Shown: piece after piece, positions 22,105 through 33,692 of the stretch
How positions within the stretch are numbered: position 1 is the first letter of the stretch
Layout: every line of letters begins with the position of its first letter
From: Symsagittifera roscoffensis
Taxonomy: Eukaryota; Xenacoelomorpha; Acoela; Convolutidae
DNA: 64,000 nucleotides
NCBI RefSeq assembly: GCF_963678635.1
Contig: NC_087067.1
Coordinates: 51,950,233-52,014,232, forward strand
Direction of reading: 5' to 3'
Translations under genes and position numbers: made by a program
Notes under the pieces: model-generated
What the model was told of the DNA's origin: nothing
Database searches by the model: none
What the model saw: the letters and a program-made list of their open reading frames with translations, nothing else

Positions 22105-24110
22105 ATGAACGACTCGCCCGATACGACAAACGACTCTTCGATGACCGAGAAAAGTATAGATCAACAATTGTGGAATCGCTATTCGATAGCATCAGATCAT
22201 GATCGAAAATTTATAGACGCCAAAACTCCTGACGAAATAGCAGTAAAAGAAATGGCAAACAAATATCGAACAGTGAAAAGACTACTTTCAGAAATGGTCG
22301 ATGGAACTACAATGGAAGTTCACGATCTTGTACGAAAATAGCAATACCACGGCAACGCAGTCATTCGATTTCAATAGCAGCAGAAATTATGCAGATGTTA
22401 ATTTTACCGGGCTTCAAGGAAATACCGTGGAACGAAAAACGGAGGAACCTGGTCAATTTTCTGTTTTCTGGAACAATGCTACCCCAATACTCAACTTTTA
22501 ATGTTATAAACCATCAGAACAGATCGACACTGCCCTTAAAAGAGTTAGGAAATTCATCAAGAACCCCGACATCAACAGAATCAGCAATCTCACAACCATT
22601 AGCTCTTCCATCACTCTCAGAACTATCAAGAAGTTCAGCAACCGCATCCTTTTACAGGCACCATCATATTCAATTTTGGAAGCATATGATTCCTCGCAAG
22701 ACTACTCGGAGGGGAGCACTGGAGAAACTACACGAATGGCGCACTCCAAAAGAGTCTGAAAGATTTTGGCGCCAAGTTCTGTTTTATGTTTGATGTCATA
22801 TAATTAGCCTCCAAGGACTAAGGGAAGTAGCTGGGAAGACAGACTCCCAGAGAAAGAAATGCGGTAAAGGTGATAGCAAAAAGGGTAGATTTACTTCTAC
22901 GACCCAATTTATGATTACTCGCTTATTTGAGAAACGGGGATCTTCGGAAGATTTCAAGTACGATTTGGCTAAAGGCGACAAAAACCGGAAATGTTGACAA
23001 TATTATTAACACTATTCGATCTCGGCTTAAAATTACAGGCTTCAAATCATTCATTCCTTCTCCCAGACACGTTCCTCGAGCAACCGCCGAAATAGTGGTT
23101 CACTATACAAATTTCTGTAAGCCCGAAAAAAAGTTTTCTGGATTTTGAAGTGACCTAAATTCTTGCGTCAAAGCAGTTGCGTTTCTTTCAATGAAAACCA
23201 CGGAGCTTCAAAAATTAAGCGTGGATATCTGGGGAGACAGCTGTGAGATTGGTGGTGTGGAGGTTACCAGGCTCGCGTTCAGGCTCCTCGATGTCGACAT
23301 TAGTGTACAGTCGACTAGCAGAGTTTTCTGTGTCGCAGGTAAGTCAGTTTTGTTTTGGAAAAATATCTCTCATGATTATTAGTCTCGGCATCGCTTATAT
23401 ATTATATATAGTCAGTATCGTTAACTTCATTTGTTCTTTAACTAAGTTAGGCACTTTGACTCCACGCAGTATTATCTTCCAAAAAATATAATTTGTCAAA
23501 ATAAATTCAGCGTACAGTGGAAAAGACAGCAGATACGCTATGGAGCAGAACGTTGGTCCCACTACAGCAGGCGACCATTAATCGGGTTGGTTGTACAGCC
23601 AAACAACTTCCCTAAGACAGTTAGGAGCAAAGCTGACCTATAGTGGCGATTGACCATTTTTGTTGCGGCTGGTTATTGGTGTCTCTAATTAGCAGTCATC
23701 TTATACAGGCTCGTGGCTCCCACTCTATGTGTCAAATGACACTACAGACTTCAGCCCACTAACTTACGAGCCAGAGACTGGTAAAATAAGTGAACTCAAT
23801 GTGCCATTTCGAAAAAAGTTACCCAAGACGTCACTGGTCAGCACCCACATGATTACTCGATGTGTGGAAACAGATCTTCGTAAAATGGCACAAAAAGTAA
23901 CCGATGATATGCATCCTCACGAAAAGTTTGCCATTCAGCGCTTTGAGGAAAATTTGAGCAGACGGGGGGCCAAAAGCCATTTTTTCACCTCACCACTGTC
24001 TCGATAGGAGGAACAGATAAAGCTGGCAAAGTGGATGCAGTCTCTCTTTCTGGAATCTGTGCGCTGACTGTCATCGCTGACAAGGAAGAAATGAAAGAGG
24101 AGCACAGAAA
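22105..24110 (+). pseudogene. Unrecognised spliced gene Y, copy 1, broken
   Basis: ATG at 22105 (MNDSPDTTNDSSMTEKS) follows a 21950-22100 region of CCGACA-type repeats. Frames then switch: KRRNLVNFLFSGTMLPQYS, EQIDTALKRVRKFIKN, QFMITRLFEKRGSSEDFKYD and LAKATKTGN-like, with shifts between them. An exon ending TGTCGCAG|GTAAGT at 23338 joins one starting at 23709 after TATACAG; together they read VFCVAG|SWLPLYVSNDTT, then PETGKISELNVPFRKKLPK. After about 24110 the rest of the gene (present in copy 2) is missing. The same intron is present in copy 2 (39644-40277), so splicing predates the duplication. No domain recognised. Confidence 0.5.
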
Positions 24111-24389
24111 TTAAGATCTCTTTGAAGGAGTATGGAAAAATGAAGAAATATCCCGGCAAATCGTTGTAGCCGTGTCAAAAACAGTCATGCTTGCGGCTTA
24201 ACGCAACCATTTGAAAATGTCAAAACAAATGATTCGATTAATTAAATTGCATAATTAATTAACAAAATGCCTAGGGATAAAATTTTTTTAACAATGTTGT
24301 TGATTTTGGTTTAACTCGGCTAAAACATTTTTTTTGGATTAGGTCCAAAAACAGGAAAACACAAAACCTTTAGGAGCATCTACATTTCA

Positions 24390-26527
24390 TAGATCCATTT
24401 AAGTTCATGACTTCATCATTGTTAACACTGGTACTAATTTCGCCATCGAATACATTTGAATTGATAGAAAAATTATTAAGCAGAAATATATTTGGGACAG
24501 AAAAAATTTCGTTGCTGAAACAAAAAAGACTACGCTCATGCTTACTTGTTTAGTTTTGATCGGTTTCAAGAATTGAGATTGCCAACACGAAGATTTTTTG
24601 TTAAATAAACGGTAGACGGTGAAAAATATTTTTATCGAAGCCAAAACAACCATGCAATTAAAGTTTTCAATAATTTGAGAAGTTGCACATTGGGCGACTA
24701 CCACGATCTATAACTCACAACTGGTGTGTTTCTACTCGCATCGTGTTTCTCGAACTAGGAGAAGGGTGCTATAAAAAACAGGTTGTTGACTATGCACATT
24801 ACTACAGGGCATCTTATTTGTCGGGTGATGTTATTTGAAAATCTTGACAGCCGGGTTTGCGCTTTGTGACAAACTGCGACCACTTGGACATGGAAGTTGA
24901 TAAATGTCGGGATAATGTCGGTGAACAGTAAGAAAAATGTTAACGCCGAAGAAAATTATTCCAGCTATATATTAAACATCAACGCAAATAGTTCTCACTC
25001 AAAGATTTACGCAAGGCAGGGTTCAAAAATCGACTGCTAAACTCCGAAGTATCAGACACGGGTTACAAAGTAGAAGTAGACGTGTTGTTTCCAGAAAGAC
25101 GATCACCAAGCAGCTCGTTAAAACAGCTGAATTGAGCAGTAGACGAAATGCTGGTACGAATTTGATTCTTACCCTACAAAACTTACCCAAATTGATTCAA
25201 TATCTTCATTCTAAAAAAGTTATGCCCAGTATTACCTAACGCATCATATAGAGAACTAGGTGTTGAGATCACTCATTTGCATCCGGAACTGACTGAGAAA
25301 AACTGCCACAAAAATAATTCGAGCTAATTTCCACAAGAACGTAAGCGATGGAGTCATAACATAACAGAAAGAAACTAAGTATTTTTCAGAACAAAAACAA
25401 TCTAGGGCAGGAGTTGTGCGAAATCAGAAATTGCTTAAGATTATAGACTGAAATTTTGCCACTAATACGTTCAACCCTTCTGTACTACATTGGAAAAAAC
25501 CAAGAATCACTGGTGCAGTCTTTTTGGATCTCGCAAAAGATTCACGTTTAATTTTCAATATGAGAAATTGACACCGAACCTCAACCTTGAGCTGCTCTGC
25601 TCGGAAACGGAATGCTTTAATTAAGGACGATCTCAAAAGACAGGACGAAATGTTTGATTTTTCCAACTACCAAAACAACAACCTACCGTACAACTAAAAT
25701 TATGATAAAACTTTTTTGAGATTTACAGATGAACTGGGTGAAAAATAATGATATAAATTGAAGGCTTGAAACAAAAATATTACAGTCTTGTAGTATCAGG
25801 GTTGGTTTTTACTGCTTGTAAACGTAACAAAAAAAAACCTTTACTTTGGCTATTTTTAAAATATCTTAAGAATTCTTATTGAAAAACCAGTGAAAAACCA
25901 CCAAATTTCATTATTTTTATTCATATCTTCTTGTTCTTATGATTTGGACAAGGACTTTCAAAACGAATCACCGCAACATCAAAAAAAACATTTGGTTCAT
26001 GAAAAACTCAATGAGGGGATATCCAAAAATCAGCCTTTTTGACTGAAAACTGTTAGAATTCAATAAAAAAACACGAAATTCGAACAGATGCGATCAATAA
26101 TAGTCCACTGTGATCAATCAATTCAAAGAAATTCCGTCGGCACGATGGTTTGACATCTCAGCCGTTTGGTCACTTCGGGACCTTTGATGATCTTTTTATT
26201 GCTGAAATTGTTAATGAAAGTGGTTGGAAGGAAACCCTTAAAAGGGCAGAAAGCAGCTCAGATTCAGCAAAATTGCGTGAATTTGTAGTTCCTGGATCAA
26301 GTATGAACCAGTGAAAATGTACAGAGAGGGAATTAATCGAACATTCAGCAGGCAATTGCAAAGTTGTTCAGAAACCATTCAGATACAACCTTTTTTCTCT
26401 GTCAGAAGCCCGGGAGGAAAGAAATACTACTACAATGGTCGATCTAACTAGCGATCCAGAAAGCATTGAACGCGATTCCTCTAATAATAGAAGCAAAAAA
26501 GACGCATTCAAAAATAGAGTCCGCTAG
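24390..26527 (+). pseudogene. Degenerate unrecognised gene in repeat unit A
   Basis: Coding-like plus-strand pieces follow each other across several frames: TFELIEKLLSRNIFGTEKIS, HIGRLPRSITHNWCVSTRIV, GLRFVTNCDHLDMEVDKCRD, YKVEVDVLFPERRSPSSSLK, YRELGVEITHLHPELTEKNC, WKKPRITGAVFLDLAKDSRL, PFGHFGTFDDLFIAEIVNES, and finally ELIEHSAGNCKVVQKPFRYN and TMVDLTSDPESIERDSS up to a stop at 26525-26527. Composition and consistent strand indicate a real ancestral protein of perhaps 600-700 residues. I cannot assign a family. Stops and frameshifts are shared by both units, so decay began before the duplication. Confidence 0.5.
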
Positions 26528-27080
26528 AAGATCTCTAATTGAAAAAACAGATTGTTAACCTTGGAAAAAATCTTTTGCATGATTTTTCTAAATTGAAACT
26601 GCTTGCTTCATTGTATTATTAAATAAATGAATAGCACCATGCTATGGTTTTTTAGAACTAAGAGCCCTGATTATTCAAGAGATTGAGTTTAAAGATGTCT
26701 ATAAATCGCCAAAGCAAAATAGTGGAAACTTAAGGAAACAATTTTGAAAGAAACAAAAAATTAACTGAAAGAGTCATAATTATGAGAAAGTTATGCCCTC
26801 ACCATGTTTTAAAATTGATATTCGAAAGTTAACAATGACTGTAGCAACGTAAACAAACTTCTTAAGTCGGATTTGAGAAAAAAATAATTTTAGGATTCCA
26901 TGAAAGCCGCCAGGGAAGATGTAATTTGCGGCTGTATTGGTTAAATTAGATCTTTTCGAGGGGTCCACAAAATGTTGGCGCTTAATTTTAAAGAGCTGCT
27001 CCACACCCCCGGTAATCACTGGGAGATATTAATATACTAATTTCACCATCTTTCGAAATTATGGAGCCAATTTTAAGGAT

Positions 27081-27305
27081 ATGCGGCGGCCCATGATTAG
27101 ACTCCCCCGACTTGCCCCCCCCCTCATCGATCCCCCGGCGATTTGGTATACTACTAAGACACAAACCGTTATTTCAACAGAACGCTTTGTAAACAGTTTT
27201 ATTAGTTACGAGAAGAAGAGGCGAAATAGCTCAAGAAATTGGGACAGAGAGGACGAAGTATCTGTAGGAGTTGTTAAAGGATATCGAACACAAATAAAAA
27301 GAGAA
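27081..27305 (+). pseudogene. Second coding-like frame in repeat unit A
   Basis: The frame WYTTKTQTVISTERFVNSFI, SYEKKRRNSSRNWDREDEVS, VGVVKGYRTQIKRE is open from 27081 to 27305 and is conserved in unit B (30265-30483). The downstream frame HTILIDANTRKQHEKI looks like its continuation. Lys/Arg- and Asp/Glu-rich; no recognised domain. The start lies in C-rich sequence and is uncertain. Confidence 0.35.
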
Positions 27306-27536
27306 TAAAAATTTTGAGACAAGGAAAAACAAAGATAAAGCAGCCACACAATTTTGATTGATGCAAACACCAGGAAACAACATGAGAAAATTCAAGGTGA
27401 TGTACGTAGACCAGCAGATACCGTCTTTTGCTGGACGCATATATGCCATTGTGTTCATCGACAGCTAAAGAAGACTGCGCAATATTAGATCATGAAAAGA
27501 CGTAGAAGACACAAGCCTTGAAAAAAAAACTGAACT

Positions 27537-30500
27537 TTTCATAGATCCATTTAAGTTCATGACTTCATCATTGTTAACACTGGTACTAATTTCGCCATCG
27601 AATACATTTGAATTGATAGAAAAATTATTTAGCAGAAATATATTTGGGACAGAAAAAATTTCGTTGCTGAAACAAAAAAGACTACGCTCATGCTTACTTG
27701 TTTAGTTTTGATCGGTTTCAAGAATTGAGATTGCCAACACGAAGATTTTTTGTTAAATAAACGGTAGACGGTGAAAAATATTTTTATCGAAGCCAAAACA
27801 ACCATGCAATTAAAGTTTTCAATAATTTGAGAAGTTGCACATTGGGCGACTACCACGATCTATAACTCACAACTGGTGTGTTTCTACTCGCATCAGTGTT
27901 CCTCGAACTACGAGAAGGGTGCTATAAAAAACAGGTTGTTGACTATGCACATTACTACAGGGCATCTTATTTGTCGGGTGATGTTATTTGAAAATCTTGA
28001 CAGCCGGGTTTGCGCTTTGTGACAAACTGCGACCACTTGGACATGGAAGTTGATAAATGTCGGGATAATGTCGGTGAACAGTAAGAAAAATGTTAACGCC
28101 GAAGAAAATTATTCCAGCTATATATTAAACATCAACGCAAATAGTTCTCACTCAAAGATTTACGCAATGCAGGGTTCAAAAATCGACTGCTAAACTCCGA
28201 AGTATCAGACACGGGTTACAAAGTAGAAGTAGACGTGTTGTTTCCAGAAAGACGATCACCAAGCAGCTCGTTAAAACAGCTGAATTGAGCAGTAGACGAA
28301 ATGCTGGTACGAATTTGATTCTTACCCTACAAAACTTACCCAAATTGATTCAATATCTTCATTCTAAAAAAGTTATGCCCAGTATTACCTAACGCATCAT
28401 ATAGAGAACTAGGTGTTGAGATCACTCATTTGCATCCGGAACTGACTGAGAAAAACTGCCACAAAAATAATTCGAGCTAATTTCCACAAGAACGTAAGCG
28501 ATGGAGTCATAGCATAACAGAAAGAAACTAAGTATTGTTCAGAACAAAAACAATCTAGGGCAGGAGTTGTGCGAAATCAGAAATTGCTTAAGATAATAGA
28601 CTGAAATTTTGCCACTAATACGTTCAACCCTTCTGTACTACATTGGAAAAAACCAAGAATCACTGGTGCAGTCTTTTTGGATCTCGCAAAAGATTCACGT
28701 TTAATTTTCAATATGAGAAATTGACACCGAAACTCAACCTTGAGCTGCTCTGCTCGGAAACGGAATGCTTTAATTAAGGACGATCTCAAAAGACAGGACG
28801 AAATGTTTGATTTTCCAACTACCAAAACAACAACCTACCGTACAACTAAAATTATGATAAAACTTTTTTGAGATTTACAGATGAACTGGGTGAAAAATAA
28901 TGATATAAATTGAAGGCTTGAAACAAAAATATTACAGTCTTGTAGTATCAGGGTTGGTTTTTACTGCTTGTAAACGTAACAAAAAAAAACCTTTACTTTG
29001 GCTATTTTTAAAATATCTTAAGAATTCTTATTGAAAAACCAGTGAAAAACCACCAAATTTCATTATTTTTATTCATATCTTCTTGTTCTTATGATTTGGA
29101 CAAGGACTTACAAAACGAATCACCGCAACATCAAAAAAAAAACATTTGGTTCATGAAAAACTCAATGAGGGGATATCCAAAAATCAGCCTTTTTGACTGA
29201 AAACTGTTAGAATTCAATAAAAAAACACGAAATTCGAACAGATGCGATCAATAATAGTCCACTGTGATCAATCAATTCAAAGAAATTCCGTCGGCACGAT
29301 GGTTTGACATCTCAGCCGTTTGGTCACTTCGGGACCTTTGATGATCTTTTTATTGCTGAAATTGTTAATGAAAGTGGTTGGAAGGAAACCTTAAAATGGC
29401 AGAAAAGCAGCTCAGATTCAGAAAAATTATGTGAGTTTGTAGTTCTTGGATCAGGTATGAACCAATGAAATGTAAAGAGAGGGAATTAATCGAACATTCA
29501 GCAGGCAATTGCAAAGTTGTTCAGAAACCATTCAGATACAACCTTTTTTCTCTGTCATAAGCCCGGGAGGAAAGAAATACTAGTACAATGGTCGATCTAA
29601 CTAGCGATCCAGAAAGCATTGAACGCGATTCCTCTAATATTAGAAGCAGAAAAGACGCATTCAAAAATAGAGTCCGCTAGAAGATCTCTATTGAAAAAAC
29701 AGATTGTTAACCTTGGAAAAAAATCTTTTGCATGATTTTTCTAAATTGAAACTGCTTGCTTCATTGTATTTTTAAATAAATGAATAGCACCATGCTATGG
29801 TTTTTTAGAACTAAGAGCCCCGATTTTTCAAGAGATTGAGTTTAAAGATGTCTATAATTCCCCAAAGCAAAATAGTGGAAACTTAAGGAAACAATTTTGA
29901 AAGAAACAAAAAATTAACTGAAAGAGTCATAATTATGAAAAAGTTATGCCCTCACCATGTTTTAAAATTGATATTCGAAAGTTAACAATGACTGTAGCAA
30001 CGTAAACAAACTTCTTAAGTCGGATTTGAGAAAAAAATAATTTTAGGATTCCATGAAAGCCGCCAGGGAAGCAGTAATTTGCGGCTGTGTTGGTTAAATT
30101 AGATCTTTTCGAGGGGTTCACAAAATGTTGGCGCTTAATTTTAAAGATCTGCTCCACACACCCGGTAATCACTGGGAGATGTTAATATACTAATTTCACC
30201 ATCTTTGGAAATTATGGAGCCAATTTTAAGGTTATGCGGCGCCCTATGATTAGACTCCCCCGACTTGACCCCCCCCCCCCCCCCCCCCCTTAACGATCCC
30301 CCGGCCATTTGGTATACTACTAAGACACAAATTGTTATTTCAACAGAACGTTTTGTAAACAGTTATATTAATTACGAGAAAAAGAGGCGAAATAGCTTAA
30401 GAAATTGGGACAGAGAGGACGAAGTATCTGAAGGAGTTGTTAAAGGATATCGAACACAAATAAAAAGAGAATTAAAATTTTGAGACAAGGAAAAGCATAG

Positions 30501-30655
30501 ATAAAGCAGCCACACAATTTTGATTGATGCAAACACCAGGAAACAACATGAGAAAATTCACGGTGATGTAGGCGTAGACCAGCAGATACCGTCTTTTGCT
30601 GGACGCATATATGCCTATGTTTTCATCGACAGCTAAAGAAGACTGCGCAATATTA
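27537..30655. repeat. 3.15-kb direct repeat, unit B
   Basis: Second unit of the tandem pair. A poly-C tract at 30270-30289 is expanded relative to unit A (27116-27122). Beyond 30655 unit B continues into sequence (to about 31500) absent from unit A, so unit B is probably the parent context and unit A a truncated duplicate. Confidence 0.95.
27541..29680 (+). pseudogene. Degenerate unrecognised gene in repeat unit B
   Basis: Same series of plus-strand coding remnants as in unit A, with the same strand and order. It reads ESGWKET near 29375 and ELIEHSAGNCKVVQKPFRYN near 29490, then a stop replaces Glu in the following SLSEARE. Frame breaks are mostly shared with unit A, with a few private ones. 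Function unknown. Confidence 0.5.
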
Positions 30656-31130
30656 AACTGAACGCAAAACGAATCAAAGACAGACATTGACAGGAAGACA
30701 AACAAGGAAACGCCATCCAATACATAGAAATACAAAGCAATGATATAGTCCGACATGATAAACAAAACGCCATAAAAAAGAACCCAGATAATTATCAAAA
30801 GTGAAACCGACGTGCGCAGAAGCAGCTTTCAAAGACGGCAAATGGAGACAATTGACGCATAAGTTGAATGACTTTGTGAGCGAAATCAATGTTTTGGCCC
30901 TGACAATCTGATGAAGAGAATGGAACGATATATATATCTTAAGCAAAGTACGTGGCACGTGGCTTCAATCAAATACCTGACTAGTCTACTGAGAGATATA
31001 ATCACATACGGTGGAGCTTTCTTTAGCAAAAAATTCTCTCAATTGTCGCCAACTAATGGCTATAGAGTTGATTTGATAAATACCAAGGCTGCATAATTGG
31101 TTGCGGATATTGGCGAACAGATCAATCATC
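30265..31130 (+). pseudogene. Second coding-like region in unit B and its unique 3' extension
   Basis: The frame at 30265-30483 repeats the unit A frame at 27081-27305. Downstream, beyond the duplicated part, plus-strand pieces continue: KPTCAEAAFKDGKWRQLTHK, LNDFVSEINVLALT and SHTVELSLAKNSLNCRQLMA. Frames change repeatedly. This may be the C-terminal part of the same ancestral gene. No domain recognised. Confidence 0.35.
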
Positions 31131-31563
31131 AATAATCAAAAACTTTCGTGAAAGAAGTTGAGATTGGAGACGTTTTGCGAAGAAAATTGATAAATTATTA
31201 CTTAGATAGAGGCGAGTTGTAAAAACAAGCAATAATTACTAGAAAAGTTAGGATGTTGATATTGTTGATTTAGGATGTTCACCGATAGTTTGTTGATATT
31301 GTTTTTGTATGTTTGCATTTGTGGACGGTATCAATGATTTCTTCTTATACGCCAAAAAACCAAACTGTGTTTTTATCAATAAAGCAGCAGAGATGTGAAC
31401 ATAACCAGAAAGATGTTGTTGAAGAGAAAAAGCAATCAATTAATTTAAAAAAAAAAAAGAAAAAATGACGACGTCAAAAGTTAAACTTCTGTAGAAATTA
31501 TTGAACAGGAAAACACGACTCGTAGCTATTGAGCGAAGAAGAAACACTTCATGAAAAAAATGG

Positions 31564-31763
31564 NNNNNNNNNNNNNNNNNNNNNNNNNNNNNNNNNNNNN
31601 NNNNNNNNNNNNNNNNNNNNNNNNNNNNNNNNNNNNNNNNNNNNNNNNNNNNNNNNNNNNNNNNNNNNNNNNNNNNNNNNNNNNNNNNNNNNNNNNNNNN
31701 NNNNNNNNNNNNNNNNNNNNNNNNNNNNNNNNNNNNNNNNNNNNNNNNNNNNNNNNNNNNNNN
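31564..31763. other. Scaffold gap, 200 N
   Basis: Exactly 200 N, a conventional placeholder length, so the true missing length is unknown. Open frames that run through it are artefacts. Confidence 1.
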
Positions 31764-31809
31764 TGCTTTGACGCAGCTTCAGTGCACAACATTATATATT
31801 CACTCAATA

Positions 31810-32247
31810 ATGGAACGAAATAAAAGTATAGTATACGAGTATGTCAACCAAACAGATAATTTTGAGTTGGCTCCATTTCATTATGCAATCTTCGGCGGAG
31901 CTTTGTTTGGGGTTGTAGTAACTGCTGCTTTGGTTCTCTTTTTGTGCAAAAGATGCTGCCATTCGGACCTACAAAACGATGATTTGGCAGCAATTATTGT
32001 AGACAACGAGAAAAAAGAAAAACAAGAAGACAGTAAAAAACGGTTGAACTCATCCAATCTAGTGATTTCCTCGTCCTTCCAGCAACCAAATCGGCGCCCT
32101 AATAACTCGTTTTTGAAATACACACAAGAAACGGACAAAAAACAGGAAAACAAATGGCAAAAACCTGTTTCTGAAGCTGTTCAACAACCACAGGCTACAT
32201 ATGTGAGTTCAAAAATGAGAGATAAGTACAAATTTCCAAATTGCTGA
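31810..32247 (+). CDS. Small single-pass membrane protein, function unknown
   Basis: From ATG 31810 the open frame gives 145 residues. A short N-terminal part (MERNKSIVYEYVNQTDNFEL, with one NQT sequon) precedes a strong transmembrane helix (AIFGGALFGVVVTAALVLFL, about residues 30-49), then CKRCC, a likely palmitoylation site, and a basic/polar tail of about 90 residues. There is no cleavable signal peptide in this frame; an upstream exon could be hidden in the gap that ends 46 bp before the ATG. Topology would be N-out, C-in by the positive-inside rule. It lies just left of block copy 2. I do not recognise the family; the intact frame in decayed surroundings favours a real gene. Confidence 0.5.
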   Translation: MERNKSIVYEYVNQTDNFELAPFHYAIFGGALFGVVVTAALVLFLCKRCCHSDLQNDDLAAIIVDNEKKEKQEDSKKRLNSSNLVISSSFQQPNRRPNNSFLKYTQETDKKQENKWQKPVSEAVQQPQATYVSSKMRDKYKFPNC

Positions 32248-32509
32248 TGGTGTTTAATTTTTGATTGGTACTACAACTACTACTTTGATTACCTCTAATT
32301 AAATGACGTAAAAATGCCCTGAAGACTAATTTTTAGGTTTTTCCATACTGCTATTATCTAAACCGTGATTCTCTAGTAGTTTTAGAGAAATGAACAAACA
32401 AATTTTCAGGCTCAATTTATCGTTGCTTAATTTCAGAAGTTCGAAAAAAACTTTTCTACTAATTAGAAAACAGAGAATTTTTTGTTGACCACTCTGATTG
32501 CTTTCCCAT

Positions 32510-32830
32510 CATTACGAGGCCAAAATGTGCACTGGATAGGCGCACAATTTTGTGTCTGTATGTTCCTGGATTCGAGCGACAAGTCTTTAAATATGTTCCA
32601 AAATGTAAGTGGATTCCACCAACAAAATTTCAGTGGATTCCGCGTACAAATACCTGTAACGTAAATTTTGTCGGCACATTTGTTTTGTTGCGGATTCCGC
32701 AACAAGTAAATATAACTAGTTGATCTGGATTCCGCAACTGTAAGTGGAATCCGCAAAATTTGTAAGCGGAATCCGCAAATGTAAGCGGATTGCGCAAATT
32801 GTAAGTGGTTTGCGCATTTTTGTTTATTAC
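32510..32830. repeat. End motif and GGATTCCGC array, block copy 2
   Basis: Opens with CATTACGAGGCCAAAATGTG and carries seven or so GGATTCCGC / GCGGAATCC cores, as in 11228-11605. The downstream anchor TTTATTACTGA(G/A)CTTGCATATG is also shared. Confidence 0.8.
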
Positions 32831-33059
32831 TGAGCTTGCATATGAACAATTAAAAGCTAGAGGTGACTATGTGGTTTATTATCCATAGCAACGCTCAATA
32901 TGAATGCAGGGACCTATCCATTTGTCAGCGGAATCCACAAACGAATCTTAAAACATAGGTTAACTATGCGGATGTCAAATCTTTCTTTATCTTCATCAGA
33001 CGATCGGATAATTTTTGGGATCACAAAGTATAGTCATCGAAAGCCATTGCAGTTCAGGG

Positions 33060-33340
33060 TTTGAAATGCCATTCATGTTTGAAATGGGAGCAGTTAAGTC
33101 ACCCATCAGTATTTGAGATGATATGGTTCAGTTATAGGTAAGAAATCATCATCAATATTTGAGATGAGATGCTTCAGTTTGTAATGGCAGCTAAACCACT
33201 CCTCGCTAATTGAGATTAGATGGTTCGGCTGGTTAAGAAATTATCATCAGAATTTGAAATGAGATGGTTCAGTTGGTTCAGAAATCATCATCGCACTCAT
33301 CAGTATTTGAGATGAGATGTTTTTGTATTTGAGACGAGAT
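33060..33340. repeat. CAGTATTTGAGATGA spaced repeats, copy 2
   Basis: Five or so degenerate copies of CAGTATTTGAGATGAGATGG with TTCAG and (A)AATCATCATC, matching 11755-12005. Confidence 0.65.
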
Positions 33341-33692
33341 AAAGGACGGCTTGGTTGTATTTTTTGAAAGGCGAACCGAAACATACTCTGAAAACTGGAT
33401 TAAAATATCCTCTTTTTTTAAAAAACGGAAATGAAAAACTTAAAAAAAGCGGTAAAAGTACAGTACGAAAACTATTCTATTGTTTTTAAATGATGTAGAG
33501 CAATTGGATCAATATTTTTGTTCTTTTTTGGCTGTTTCGGTTGTTTCGACTGTTTCTGAAACCTTTCCTCAAAAATTCCATCTTCGACAAAGTGTCTCTG
33601 TTGTCTCACTATGTTATTCGTAGCCTGATGTGTTTGTTGAAACATTCTCCAGATAAAGTTTGCGTTTACCTCTCTTATTGAATTTATTTTCT

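Larger units (their letters stand above)
11200..24340. repeat. Large duplicated block, copy 1
   Basis: This segment is collinear with 32500-43250. Shared landmarks in order are: the CATTACGAGG end motif, the GGATTCCGC array, the Artemis-like gene, spacer minisatellites, the acidic gene, the RING-like gene, the C-terminal exons of the zinc-finger gene, the plus-strand spliced gene, and a closing segment (24165-24340 matches 43110-43250, sharing ATAATTAATTAACAAAA). Copy 1 retains about 3.9 kb (17310-21230) missing from copy 2; copy 2 retains about 2.4 kb (after about 40660) missing from copy 1. By eye the copies differ at roughly one base in six to eight. Each copy looks independently eroded. 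Confidence 0.85.
24385..27492. repeat. 3.15-kb direct repeat, unit A
   Basis: Matches 27537-30655 at an offset of 3152 bp near the start, with only scattered substitutions and small indels; it is far more similar than the two large blocks are to each other. Similarity starts at TTTCATAGATCCATTTAAGT and ends at AAGACTGCGCAATATTA. A 44-bp stretch (27493-27536) separates the units. Confidence 0.95.

Noticed and set aside
11200-24340. A CRISPR array among the spaced repeats
   Set aside because: Spacers are not unique and uniform, repeats vary in length and orientation, no cas genes, and the DNA is eukaryotic.
31526-31823. Open frames spanning the N-runs at 31564 and 60796
   Set aside because: Composed of N; artefacts of translation through gaps.
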